Source of the DNA: Tissierellales bacterium
GTDB taxonomy: Bacteria; Bacillota; Clostridia; Tissierellales; VENL01
Direction: 5' to 3'
DNA length: 64,000 nt
Assembly (NCBI GenBank): GCA_028280805.1
Contig: JANQLB010000091.1
Coordinates: forward strand, 61,887-125,886
In this document: positions 29,883 to 39,943 of the stretch, piece after piece
Numbering within the stretch: the stretch's first letter is position 1
Layout of the letters: each line of letters opens with the position of its first letter
Notes under the pieces: generated by a model
Database searches by the model: none
Seen by the model: only the letters and a program-made list of their open reading frames with translations
Told to the model about the DNA's origin: nothing
Position numbers and translations under genes: made by a program

Positions 29883-31421
29883 ATGTCTTTTTCTGTTGTT
29901 AAAGGTTCTGGTTATGTATTAGTTCATACACCAGACATGATAATTCATAGTGGTACTACACAAACGTCAGAGAGGATAGTAAATCCTGAATCTGATTATT
30001 TAAAGAATTTACCGAAATTTTTACGAAGCTACGATGAGGTTGTAAGCTATCCTGCTAATCAAACATACATTGGAAACATTACTCCCGATGAGCTTTCACA
30101 GTATGACCTTCCTTGGTATGACAAAAAAATTGAGAATGCAGACAGATTTGGAAAATTTGGTGAAATAATGCCTCAAGATGAGTTTATAGGTTTAATGAAA
30201 ATAGCAGATGCCTTTGATCTGGTTAAACTAAACAAAGAATTTACAGTATCAGTAAAAGAAAAACTTCAAAAACATCCTTTAATTTCTGATGATTTAATAG
30301 CAAAATTAAAAGATGGAGATGAAATGTCAGACATCAATAAATCGATAAATGAATTACATGCAGAGCCGATTTATAATGACAATAAAATAGTAGGATGCGT
30401 AAAGAGAGCTCATGAGATAGATATAAACTTAAATGCTCATACAATTTTTGAAAATTTAGTTGTAAAGGCTTCTGGTGCATTAGCAATGCTAAACTTATTA
30501 GATAAAAATAGTATAAACCCTCAAGATATAGAATATGTAATTGAGTGTTCAGAAGAGGCATGTGGAGATATGAACCAAAGAGGTGGAGGAAACTTTGCCA
30601 AATCAATTGCTGAAATGACTGGATGCGTTAATGCAACAGGCTCAGATACAAGAGGTTTCTGTGCAGCACCTACACATGCTTTAATTGAAGCTGCTGCATT
30701 AGTTCAGTCCGGTGTATTTGAAAACGTTGTTATAGTAGCTGGTGGAGCAACTGCTAAACTAGGTATGAATGGTAAAGATCACGTTAAAAAAGATATGCCG
30801 GTTTTAGAAGACGTTCTAGGTGGATTTGCTGTTCTAGTAAGTAAAAATGATGGTAAGAACCCGATTCTAAGAACAGACTTAGTTGGTCGTCATACTGTAG
30901 GAACAGGTTCATCGCCACAGGCAGTTATCACTTCATTAATTACTGCTCCATTAGATAAGGGAGAATTAAAGATAACTGATATAGATAAGTATTCAGTAGA
31001 GATGCAGAATCCGGATGTAACTAAGCCGGCAGGAGCTGGAGATGTTCCTACATCAAACTACAAAATGATAGGAGCATTAGGAGTTAAGAGAAATGAGTTA
31101 GAGAGAAAAGAACTAAACAATTTCGTTACTAAGCATGGAATGCCGGGCTGGGCTCCAACTCAAGGTCATATACCATCAGGTGTACCATATATAGGTTTTG
31201 GACGTGAGGCTATAGTAAATGAAGAAATCAACAGAGTCATGATAGTAGGAAAAGGAAGCTTATTCCTTGGTCGTATGACTAATCTATTTGATGGAGTATC
31301 CATTGTAATGGAAAAGAACAGTGGAAAGACAGAAGATAGTAAGGGTGTTTCAGAGGAAGAAGTTAAAGGCTTAGTGGCAGAAGCAATGAGAGAATTTGCG
31401 TCACATCTACTAGGAAATTAG
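29883..31421 (+). CDS. grdC: Glycine reductase component C beta subunit (acetyl-phosphate forming)
   Basis: KGSGYVLVHTPDMIIHSGTTQTSER, thiolase/FabH-like fold motifs; GGAGGTGG RBS. Confidence 0.93.
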   Translation: MSFSVVKGSGYVLVHTPDMIIHSGTTQTSERIVNPESDYLKNLPKFLRSYDEVVSYPANQTYIGNITPDELSQYDLPWYDKKIENADRFGKFGEIMPQDEFIGLMKIADAFDLVKLNKEFTVSVKEKLQKHPLISDDLIAKLKDGDEMSDINKSINELHAEPIYNDNKIVGCVKRAHEIDINLNAHTIFENLVVKASGALAMLNLLDKNSINPQDIEYVIECSEEACGDMNQRGGGNFAKSIAEMTGCVNATGSDTRGFCAAPTHALIEAAALVQSGVFENVVIVAGGATAKLGMNGKDHVKKDMPVLEDVLGGFAVLVSKNDGKNPILRTDLVGRHTVGTGSSPQAVITSLITAPLDKGELKITDIDKYSVEMQNPDVTKPAGAGDVPTSNYKMIGALGVKRNELERKELNNFVTKHGMPGWAPTQGHIPSGVPYIGFGREAIVNEEINRVMIVGKGSLFLGRMTNLFDGVSIVMEKNSGKTEDSKGVSEEEVKGLVAEAMREFASHLLGN

Positions 31422-31432
31422 AGGTGATTTAA

Positions 31433-32617
31433 ATGGCAGATAATGATATAAAAAAGATTATTGGCAAGGTGTTTAATGATGTAGCCGATGCCATTGAAAC
31501 TGGACAATTTGGTGAAAAAATAAAAGTCGGCATAACTACATTAGGTAGTGAACACGGTATAGAAAACCTAGTTAAGGGTGCAGAACTGGCACAGACTAGA
31601 AATCAATCCATTGAAGTTGTATTAATAGGACCTAAGGTTGATACAAGCTTAAAAATAGTTGAAGCAAATTCTGAAGAAGAACAGCATAAAAAAATGGAAC
31701 AGCTTCTTGAGAGCGGAGAAATCTCTAGTGCTGTTACAATGCACTACAATTTCCCTATCGGTGTTTCAACTGTTGGTAGAGTAGTAACTCCGGGATACGG
31801 TAAAGAAATGTTTATAGCAACCACCACCGGAACTTCATCACCTCATAGAGTAGAAGGAATGGTGAAAAATGCGGTTTACGGAATAATTGCTGCTAAAGCT
31901 TCGGGTATAGAAAATCCTACTTTAGGTATATTAAACGTCGATGGAGCAAGACAGGTTGAAAGAGCTTTAAATGAGCTTAAAAATAATGGCTATGACTTAA
32001 CACTTACACAGTCTATGAGATCAGACGGAGGAGCAGTAATGAGAGGTAACGACTTATTAACCGGAACTCCCGATGTTATGGTTGCAGACTCGCTTACTGG
32101 AAACCTTTTAATGAAGATATTTTCATCATATACAACTGGTGGCAGCTATGAAGCTATGGGCTTTGGATATGGACCGGGTATAGGAGAAGGATACGATAAA
32201 ACTATCCTAATTCTTTCAAGGGCATCAGGAGTTCCGGTAGTTGCCAATGCTATAGAATATGGGGCAGGTTTAGCTAAAAACAATATCAAAGAAATATCCA
32301 AGAACGAATTTAAAAATGCAAACAAAGCAAAATTACAGGATATTCTTAAAGGACTTAAAAAAGACACTAAGAAATCAAGCTCAGAAAATGAAGAGGTTAA
32401 AGCTCCTCCTAAAGAAATAGTTACCGGTTCGATTTCTGGTATAGATATTATGGACTTAGAAGATGCAGTTAGAGTTTTATGGAAAAGCGGAATCTATGCT
32501 GAAAGCGGAATGGGATGCACCGGACCTATAGTTATGGTAAACGAAGAAAAGCTTGATAAAGCAGTAGAAATTCTTAGTAAAGAAGGGTTTATAGCTAAAG
32601 AATCAGACCCTTGCTAA
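31433..32617 (+). CDS. grdD: Glycine reductase component C alpha subunit (PlsX-like)
   Basis: VGITTLGSEHGIENLVKGAELA, MGCTGPIVMVNEE; adjacent to grdC. Confidence 0.92.
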   Translation: MADNDIKKIIGKVFNDVADAIETGQFGEKIKVGITTLGSEHGIENLVKGAELAQTRNQSIEVVLIGPKVDTSLKIVEANSEEEQHKKMEQLLESGEISSAVTMHYNFPIGVSTVGRVVTPGYGKEMFIATTTGTSSPHRVEGMVKNAVYGIIAAKASGIENPTLGILNVDGARQVERALNELKNNGYDLTLTQSMRSDGGAVMRGNDLLTGTPDVMVADSLTGNLLMKIFSSYTTGGSYEAMGFGYGPGIGEGYDKTILILSRASGVPVVANAIEYGAGLAKNNIKEISKNEFKNANKAKLQDILKGLKKDTKKSSSENEEVKAPPKEIVTGSISGIDIMDLEDAVRVLWKSGIYAESGMGCTGPIVMVNEEKLDKAVEILSKEGFIAKESDPC

Positions 32618-32702
32618 ACTTATTTTATATTCCAACAATACTCGTAAATCATGGTGTTTCTGATTATTTTGTGATTAGAAAAGATTTGAAAATGAAAATT
32701 AA

Positions 32703-32736
32703 AAAGCTTAACTATTTAACTAAATAGTTAAGCTTT
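32703..32736. terminator. Bidirectional terminator between grdD and the convergent ABC operon
   Basis: AAAGCTTAACTATTTA-AC-TAAATAGTTAAGCTTT with flanking T-rich/A-rich sequence. Confidence 0.75.
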
Positions 32737-32759
32737 GCATTTTTAAAAGATTTAACAAA

Positions 32760-33725
32760 TTATCTTTTGGACTTATCATATGGGATACCTTCTGCCTTTG
32801 GTGCTCTTGATTTCTTTGATGTAAATGCAAGTACTACCATAGTAGCAATATATGGAAGCATCTTGTAATAGGTCTGATTAATTCCCAAATTATCCAGTAT
32901 AGGTATTAGAGAAATTGAATATGCTAAGGTTCTTAAAAATGCAAAAAACAAAGCTGCAAAAAGGATCTTTATAGGTTTCCATTGACCGAAAATCATTACC
33001 GCAAGAGCAAGGAAACCAAATCCTGCTACTCCCGTATGTCCGCTGACATTTCCATCCATAACTCCAACTGAGTAGAAGAATCCTCCTATTCCGGCTAAGA
33101 TACCTGAAATACTTACACCTGCATATCTCATTTTATAGACATTAATACCTACGGAATCAGCAGCATGTGGATGTTCTCCACATGAACGAATTCTTAGACC
33201 AAATTTTGTTTTATAAAATACAATAACTGCAATTATAAGAAATATAAATCCTATCATAACTGTTAGATATGTTCTTTGGAAAAACATCTGTCCCAGTAGT
33301 GGGATTTGTCCTAAAATTGGTACTTCTCTAATATAAAAGTTAATGCTTGTAGTTATCCCGTCACTATTAAAAAACATTCTTGAGAATAGTAAAATTGCTG
33401 CTGGAATAAGCATATTAAGCGAAGTACCCGTAATAACCTGATCGGCTTTCATATTAACCGCTGCAAAGGATAAAAGAAGCGAGTAGATTAATCCCGCGAG
33501 TGCAGCAATTAACATTCCAAGTAATAGAATAGTTTGAGGATTCATAGATGAGTCCTGAACAAAGAAAACAAACAATGCACCAAAAAAAGCTCCGAAAAGC
33601 ATTATTCCTTCAAGTGCGATGTTCACAACTCCGCTTATTTCACTATACATACCGCCTAATGCTACAAGAAGCAGTGGTATTGATACAGGAAGCATGTTTT
33701 GAATTAAATAATATACAGTATCCAT
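32760..33725 (-). CDS. BMP-type (nucleoside-like) ABC transporter permease
   Basis: SIPLLLVALGGMYSEISGVVNIALEGIMLFGAF, RSCGEHPHAADSVGINV. Confidence 0.88.
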   Translation of the reverse strand: MDTVYYLIQNMLPVSIPLLLVALGGMYSEISGVVNIALEGIMLFGAFFGALFVFFVQDSSMNPQTILLLGMLIAALAGLIYSLLLSFAAVNMKADQVITGTSLNMLIPAAILLFSRMFFNSDGITTSINFYIREVPILGQIPLLGQMFFQRTYLTVMIGFIFLIIAVIVFYKTKFGLRIRSCGEHPHAADSVGINVYKMRYAGVSISGILAGIGGFFYSVGVMDGNVSGHTGVAGFGFLALAVMIFGQWKPIKILFAALFFAFLRTLAYSISLIPILDNLGINQTYYKMLPYIATMVVLAFTSKKSRAPKAEGIPYDKSKR

Positions 33726-34907
33726 TTATTCTGCCTCCTTTGTTTTATAATTAACTTCATTAAAGTCAATCTGTGTTTTTTCACTTTCTGATGCTCCATG
33801 GTCAGAATCCTTCTTTTTAAGGCGATTTTTAACAAATCTAGCCAAAGCTGAATTCATTATCATTGCAAAGGCTGAAAAATAAATAATAACAGCTATAACA
33901 ACATCTATTATTTCCGGTTTATAGCCTACAAGGCTTGCAAGCGTACCCCCTCTTTGGATATGGGAAATAAACACTGAAGAAAAAATAATTCCTATAGGAT
34001 GAGAATTGCCGAGGAGTGCAACAGCTATACCGGTAAATCCATTGGCAGCAATAATATTAATAGGTTCATAGGTCATGCTGCTTCCTTCTATGGCAGATGG
34101 TGCAAGTATGGCAAAAGCTCCTCCAAGTCCTGCAAGACCGCCTGCAATGATCATTGTTATAATTATGTTTGATTTACCTTTCATCCCTGCATATTTACTT
34201 GCATTTTTGTTAAAGCCCGTAGCTTTGAGTTCATATCCAAATGTAGTTTTCTGAAGCACAATGTAAAGAATGATACTGATAATTATAGCAAAAACGATTC
34301 CAAAATTCACGTTAGATCCTGAAATACCAAGAGAAGGGATTTGGACATCACTTGGTAAATAGTTGGTTCTTGCTTTAGTAGATATATACATGAGAGAATT
34401 TCCCTGAATTAACATATCTACGAGGTACATACCGATGTAGTTAAACATTATTGATGTGATTACTTCATTTACATTTAGGAGAGCTTTAAAAATTCCCGGT
34501 ATAAAACCCCATAACATCCCGCCTAACATTCCAGCCAAAATAGCTGCAATCCAATGCATGCTGCCGGATAAATTCCACATGAATCCTACATATAGTGCAA
34601 AAAACATTCCCATTGTATATTGTCCTGAAGCTCCTATATTGAACAATCCCATTTTAAATGCAAATCCAACAGCCAGACCTGTCATCAAAATCGGTGTTGC
34701 AAAGTAAAAAACATCAGCTATACGATTAAATCCACCTAAAACTACATGCTGAAAACCTGCAAGAGCATTACCCGGTATTGCAATAAGCATTACGATAAAT
34801 CCAAAAACCAGACCAAGTAAAATAGCCATTAGTGCAGATGAAAATGAAGAAAATCCACTAATTTGAGTTAAATTTTTAAAACTAAATCTTTTTTTATTCT
34901 GCATCAC
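33726..34907 (-). CDS. BMP-type ABC transporter permease
   Basis: FKMGLFNIGASGQYTMG, ELKATGFNKNASKYAGM. Confidence 0.88.
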   Translation of the reverse strand: MMQNKKRFSFKNLTQISGFSSFSSALMAILLGLVFGFIVMLIAIPGNALAGFQHVVLGGFNRIADVFYFATPILMTGLAVGFAFKMGLFNIGASGQYTMGMFFALYVGFMWNLSGSMHWIAAILAGMLGGMLWGFIPGIFKALLNVNEVITSIMFNYIGMYLVDMLIQGNSLMYISTKARTNYLPSDVQIPSLGISGSNVNFGIVFAIIISIILYIVLQKTTFGYELKATGFNKNASKYAGMKGKSNIIITMIIAGGLAGLGGAFAILAPSAIEGSSMTYEPINIIAANGFTGIAVALLGNSHPIGIIFSSVFISHIQRGGTLASLVGYKPEIIDVVIAVIIYFSAFAMIMNSALARFVKNRLKKKDSDHGASESEKTQIDFNEVNYKTKEAE

Positions 34908-36441
34908 TAATCTCCTTTACGACATCACGTTTTGCGCCTGACATGTAAAGTCCAAGCTCCTCAACAGTTGTTGTCTTTGGGTTAAGTTCTCCGACAATTT
35001 CTCCTTCATATATGACCAGGATACGGTCACTTACATTCATCACTTCTTCAAGTTCTAAAGACACGATAAATACTGCTTTACCTGCATCACGCCTTTTAAT
35101 AAGCTGTTTGTGTACATACTCTATAGCTCCGACATCCAGACCTCTGGTAGGTTGTACTGCTATTAGAAGCTGATGCTCTTTGTCAATTTCTCTTGCTACG
35201 ATTGCCTTTTGCTGATTACCTCCAGACATGCTTCTTACAATAGTTGATGATCCCTGACCGCTTCTGATGTCATATTTTTTTATAAGCTTTTCGGCATATT
35301 TTCTTACTGAATCAAATTTAATAAATCCTCTTCTTTGAAATTCAGGCTGCCAATATCTTTGAAGTACCAGATTTTCCTCTAATTTATAATCCAGAACAAG
35401 ACCATGCTTTTGTCTATCTTCAGGAATATGGCTCATTCCATTTATAGAACGTTGTCTGATTGAGGATTTAGTCATATCCTTACCACATAACTTAATAATG
35501 CCTGAATTTGGCTTTTCCAGACCTGTAAGTGCATTTACAAACTCTGTTTGTCCATTTCCTTCAATTCCTGCAAGGCAGACTATTTCACCTGCTCTAACAT
35601 CAAAGGTAACGTTTTTTACTGCATTATTTTTATGAGTTTTGGAGGAGACAGTAAGATTTTTAACAGAAAGAACTATTTCTCCAACGTTTGCTTCTTTCTT
35701 ATCCACACTGAAGCTTATATCACGCCCTACCATCATTTTTGAAAGTTCTTCCTTGGTTGTATCCTTAACATTTACGGTACCTACATATTTACCTTTTCTA
35801 AGAACTGTACACCTGTCTGCGACTTCCATAATTTCATTAAGTTTATGTGTAATGAAAAGAATAGACTTGCCTTCTTGTGCAAATTCTTTCATGATCTGGA
35901 GTAGTTCTTTAATTTCCTGCGGGGTTAAAACAGCCGTAGGTTCATCAAAAATTAAAATCTCGTTATCTCTGTAGAGCATTTTAAGAATTTCAACTCTTTG
36001 CTGCATTCCTACTGTGATGTCTTCAATTAAGGCATCCGGGTCGACTTTGAGTCCGTATCTTTCACTAAGTTCTATAACTCTTTTTCTTGCTTCCTTCTTT
36101 TCAAGGAATCCCATCTTATTAGGTTCAACACCAAGAATGATATTTTCCAGCACAGTAAAAATCTCCACAAGCTTAAAATGCTGATGAACCATTCCAATTC
36201 CTAATGTATTGGCATCATTAGGATTGTTGATCCTTACAACTTTTCCATTCTTTCTTATCTCCCCATTTTCAGCCTGATAAAGACCGAAGAGTACACTCAT
36301 AAGAGTAGATTTTCCGGCACCGTTTTCTCCTAGAAGTGCATGTATTTCTCCTTTTTTTAATTTTAGTGTAATATTGTCATTAGCAATAATACCCGGGAAT
36401 TTTTTTGTAATATTAAGCATTTCAATAATATAATTTTCCAC
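34894..36441 (-). CDS. BMP-type ABC transporter, duplicated ATPase
   Basis: LLGENGAGKSTLM Walker A, SGGNQQKAIVAREI signature, two ATPase halves. Confidence 0.93.
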   Translation of the reverse strand: MENYIIEMLNITKKFPGIIANDNITLKLKKGEIHALLGENGAGKSTLMSVLFGLYQAENGEIRKNGKVVRINNPNDANTLGIGMVHQHFKLVEIFTVLENIILGVEPNKMGFLEKKEARKRVIELSERYGLKVDPDALIEDITVGMQQRVEILKMLYRDNEILIFDEPTAVLTPQEIKELLQIMKEFAQEGKSILFITHKLNEIMEVADRCTVLRKGKYVGTVNVKDTTKEELSKMMVGRDISFSVDKKEANVGEIVLSVKNLTVSSKTHKNNAVKNVTFDVRAGEIVCLAGIEGNGQTEFVNALTGLEKPNSGIIKLCGKDMTKSSIRQRSINGMSHIPEDRQKHGLVLDYKLEENLVLQRYWQPEFQRRGFIKFDSVRKYAEKLIKKYDIRSGQGSSTIVRSMSGGNQQKAIVAREIDKEHQLLIAVQPTRGLDVGAIEYVHKQLIKRRDAGKAVFIVSLELEEVMNVSDRILVIYEGEIVGELNPKTTTVEELGLYMSGAKRDVVKEISDAE

Positions 36442-36605
36442 GTTAACCTCTTTTCATTAATAATATTTTTTTACTTGTCACACCATTATACTTTAAATTA
36501 TTTTTATATAGAAAATGGAGGAAAACATAAGCCTTCCTCCATAACCATAATCTTTATCTTACTTGCATAAGGCTTTGCCCAATATGACAGGTAATTTAGT
36601 TGCTT

Positions 36606-37742
36606 TTATTGTCTTGTAGTAACTGAAACTTTTTTAAGACCTAATGAAATTGTAAGCTCTTCTTTAGTAGCATATCCTGTAGTATCTTCAACTTCGATAT
36701 TACGTCTTACAGAAATGCTTCCGTCTACAAGCTTTGAGAATATTTCGTCATATGCTTCCTTGTCAAATGTATCAAATCTATCAAAAGCATCTGCATTCTT
36801 GTCTCCTATTACCATAGTTGGAAGACCAACTCCATCGTTAGCAGCATTAAAATATGTTGTTGTGCCTGAAAACTCTTCCCAGTTTTCTGCATATATAGAT
36901 TCAAGAACACTTACTACAGAAGCTTTCAGACCCTTTGTAGCTGATGTTATTACAGTATCGCTGTCATATCTTTGGTCAACGTCAACACCAATAACCTTTG
37001 CTTCTGCTTCACTAGCTGCTGACATAACACTTTTACCAACCGAACCACCGCAGGCAAATATTACTTCTACTCCTTCTTGATACATTGTTTTCGCAGTTGC
37101 TTTATTTGTGTCGGTTTCTGCGAAGTTACCAGTATAATGATATATTACCTTTACTGAACCGTCAGCAAGTCCTAATTCTTTGGCAGCATCTTCAGCTCCC
37201 TGAAGGAATCCATAACCAAATGATTGTACAGCCGGTACAGCCATACCACCCATGAATCCAAGGTTAGTCATTCCATCCATAACAGCAGCATAACCTGCAA
37301 GGTATCCTGATTGTTCTTCTGAATACATTATACTTGCAACATTTTCTTTAGTTTCAAATACTGAAAAGTCTGCAGTACGAGGTTGACCGTCAAGAAGAAT
37401 AAATTTAACATCCGGATATTTTGTCTGTGCTTGATAAACTGCAACCTCAAATAGGAATCCTGGTGTTACAATTACTTCTGCTCCCCCTGTTACTGCAAGA
37501 TCAATTGCAGCTAAATATCCATCATCTGTATCTTTTTCAGGCTTGATATATGTATGTGGGATATTTTCTTTATCTGCAAAAGCAACTACACCCTCCCAAG
37601 AACCTTGGTTAAATGATTTGTCATCAATATTACCTTTGTCTGTAATAAGAGTAATTTCATAACCTTCGTTATTTCCAGCACATCCAGCTAAACTTGTAAC
37701 CAGTAATAACATTACTAGAGAAATAGTTAGTACTCTTTTCAT
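36606..37742 (-). CDS. BMP family substrate-binding lipoprotein
   Basis: Lipobox LVTSLAGCAGN; ITDKGNIDDKSFNQGSWEGV typical BMP motif; AAAGGGGG RBS before ATG 37742. Confidence 0.92.
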   Translation of the reverse strand: MKRVLTISLVMLLLVTSLAGCAGNNEGYEITLITDKGNIDDKSFNQGSWEGVVAFADKENIPHTYIKPEKDTDDGYLAAIDLAVTGGAEVIVTPGFLFEVAVYQAQTKYPDVKFILLDGQPRTADFSVFETKENVASIMYSEEQSGYLAGYAAVMDGMTNLGFMGGMAVPAVQSFGYGFLQGAEDAAKELGLADGSVKVIYHYTGNFAETDTNKATAKTMYQEGVEVIFACGGSVGKSVMSAASEAEAKVIGVDVDQRYDSDTVITSATKGLKASVVSVLESIYAENWEEFSGTTTYFNAANDGVGLPTMVIGDKNADAFDRFDTFDKEAYDEIFSKLVDGSISVRRNIEVEDTTGYATKEELTISLGLKKVSVTTRQ

Positions 37743-37994
37743 TTTTTTACCCCCTTTTAATTTTCTAGACAAACGTCTACAAAGTAATTATATCTTTTTC
37801 AAATCAAAATTACAACTACAATATTAAGTTGTTTATATCTTTACTTTATCTTATATAGGACTTTTGTCTTATGTTGTTTTTTGGTATAATGTTAATATAC
37901 GTATCATAAATTATAGTAAGGTATCAAGTAAATAGTGTTAAAATACAGTGAAATTATATTTAAAAGTTATTAATAAATAGTAGGAGTGGGTAGT

Positions 37995-39377
37995 ATGAGA
38001 CTTGGTTTTCAATTAAATCTTGAACAATCTCAAAAATTAATAATGACTCCAGAATTAAGACAAGCCATAAAACTGCTTCAGTTGACAACTCAGGAATTAA
38101 GGCAGTATATTGAAACAGAAATGGCTGTAAATCCTTTGTTAGAAATGGAACTTTTGGACAATACAACAGAAAATATTGATGACTATAGAGAGAATAACGA
38201 AGAAATAGATTGGAAAGATTTTCTAGGGCAATATGATGACATAAGTTACAGAAGCAATATAAGCGGAATTATGAGTCCTAAGCAGACCTTTGAAAGCTAT
38301 ACTTCTTCAAAACAGACTTTAAGGGAGAATTTATTATTTCAGCTTAATTTAACTTTTTTTAACTTAGAAAATCGTGAGATAGGAGAAATGATAATTGAGA
38401 GCATAGATAGAAACGGCTACCTAAATACTTCAATTGAAGAAATAGCTGAGCATTTTGGTGTTGATACTGAAAAAGCCGAAAATATTTTAAAAATCGTACA
38501 AACTTTTGAACCGGTTGGTGTGGGAAGCAGAGATTTAAGTGAATGTCTGTCAGTACAGCTTAAAATGAAGAATATGTTAAATTGTGATATTCAAAATATT
38601 TTAAAAAATCATTTAGAGGATGTAGCTAAAAATCGAATTTCAAAAATATCCAAAGAATTAGACATTTGTAAAAAAGAAGTCCAAAGAATATGCGACATTA
38701 TAAAAACTCTTGAACCAAAGCCCGGGAGAGGGTTTAGATGTGATGAGGATGAAATAAAGTTTATTACACCGGATTTAACATTACAATACATTGATAATGA
38801 ATATATAATAGTTCAGAATGACTCTACATTTCCTAGATTAATAATAAATAAATATTATAAGCAGTTACTAAGTAAATCCAAAGAAGAAAACATAGCAAAT
38901 TTTTTAAAAGAAAAGCTGAACTCTGCAATGTGGGTGATAAAAAGCATTGACCAAAGAAGAAATACGATTTATAATGTAGCTTTATCAATAGTTAAATTTC
39001 AAAAAGAATTTTTTGATATGGGAAAAAAACACTTACGACCGCTTACATTAAAGGAAGTTGCTGATGATATTGATGTTCATGAGTCTACCGTTAGTAGAGC
39101 TACTACAGGAAAATATATTCAGACACCAAGGGGTATATTTGAACTAAAATTCTTTTTTTCCAGTGGAGTTGAAGGAAATGACGGGGGTATTGCTTCTACA
39201 AGTGTTAAATCTATGATAAAAGAGCTTATAGATGATGAAGAACCAAAGAGTCCTTTAAGCGATCAAAAGATTGCAGATATACTAAAAGAAAAAAACATTC
39301 AAATATCCAGAAGAACTGTTGCAAAATATAGAGATGAGCTAAGGATACCTTCTTCTTCAGGCAGGAGAAGATTCTAA
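37995..39377 (+). CDS. rpoN: RNA polymerase sigma-54 factor
   Basis: LEQSQKLIMTPELRQAIKLLQL; RpoN box ISRRTVAKYRDELRIPSS(S)GRR. Confidence 0.95.
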   Translation: MRLGFQLNLEQSQKLIMTPELRQAIKLLQLTTQELRQYIETEMAVNPLLEMELLDNTTENIDDYRENNEEIDWKDFLGQYDDISYRSNISGIMSPKQTFESYTSSKQTLRENLLFQLNLTFFNLENREIGEMIIESIDRNGYLNTSIEEIAEHFGVDTEKAENILKIVQTFEPVGVGSRDLSECLSVQLKMKNMLNCDIQNILKNHLEDVAKNRISKISKELDICKKEVQRICDIIKTLEPKPGRGFRCDEDEIKFITPDLTLQYIDNEYIIVQNDSTFPRLIINKYYKQLLSKSKEENIANFLKEKLNSAMWVIKSIDQRRNTIYNVALSIVKFQKEFFDMGKKHLRPLTLKEVADDIDVHESTVSRATTGKYIQTPRGIFELKFFFSSGVEGNDGGIASTSVKSMIKELIDDEEPKSPLSDQKIADILKEKNIQISRRTVAKYRDELRIPSSSGRRRF

Positions 39378-39421
39378 ACAGTTGAAAAGTTTAATATTTG
39401 TGTTTGATATGTTAAATATAG

Positions 39422-39496
39422 ATGGCATATCACTAACTTGGGTTTATGTATTTGTATAGTAATTTATATATAACACCAAGATATAGTGATATGCCA
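39422..39496. repeat. Long imperfect inverted repeat downstream of rpoN
   Basis: TGGCATATCACTAacTTGG ... CCAAgaTATAGTGATATGCCA. Confidence 0.6.
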
Positions 39497-39531
39497 AATT
39501 TGTTTTTTTATTTTTAACAATTAATATTATC

Positions 39532-39614
39532 AAATGATAGTTATACAAACTGAAAAAATAAACAAAATGTACATATGAAATTTTAAAAAAATTGATTAAT
39601 GCTTTAGCAGATGA
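39532..39614 (+). pseudogene. Partial duplicate of the 5' end of the downstream ABC ATPase gene
   Basis: AAATGATAGTTATACAAACTGAAAAAATAAACAAAATGTA identical to the sequence at 39942-39981; similarity continues through ATTAATGCTTTAGCAGATG. Confidence 0.85.
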
Positions 39615-39722
39615 TATAATTTAACTCGTTGTGCTAGTTAAAATTTACAAATAGAAAAAATCCAGCGATTCATGTTAACCTATCTTTAATATCACCAAAC
39701 GCTAAAGATAAGAGGAAAACGT

Positions 39723-39880
39723 ATGATTGACTTTCATAAGAAATGTTGTATCAAAGAAATTAATGATTTAAAAGACTTTATTATTGTAAGTTATGTTATT
39801 ATTGATGATACTTAACCAAAAATCACCTCAACATATATTCAAAGAACGTAGAAATATCAACATGTCAAAAAACTTAAAAT
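39723..39880 (+). pseudogene. Degraded transposase N-terminus (IS982-like)
   Basis: MIDFHKKCCIKEINDLKDFIIVSYVIIDDT* then, frame-shifted, SPQHIFKERRNINMSK. Confidence 0.5.
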
Positions 39881-39943
39881 AGCACAACAAATTAATTTAT
39901 ATGTAAAGCAAAATTGCTTATTAACTTTCTAGGAGGGCTAAAA

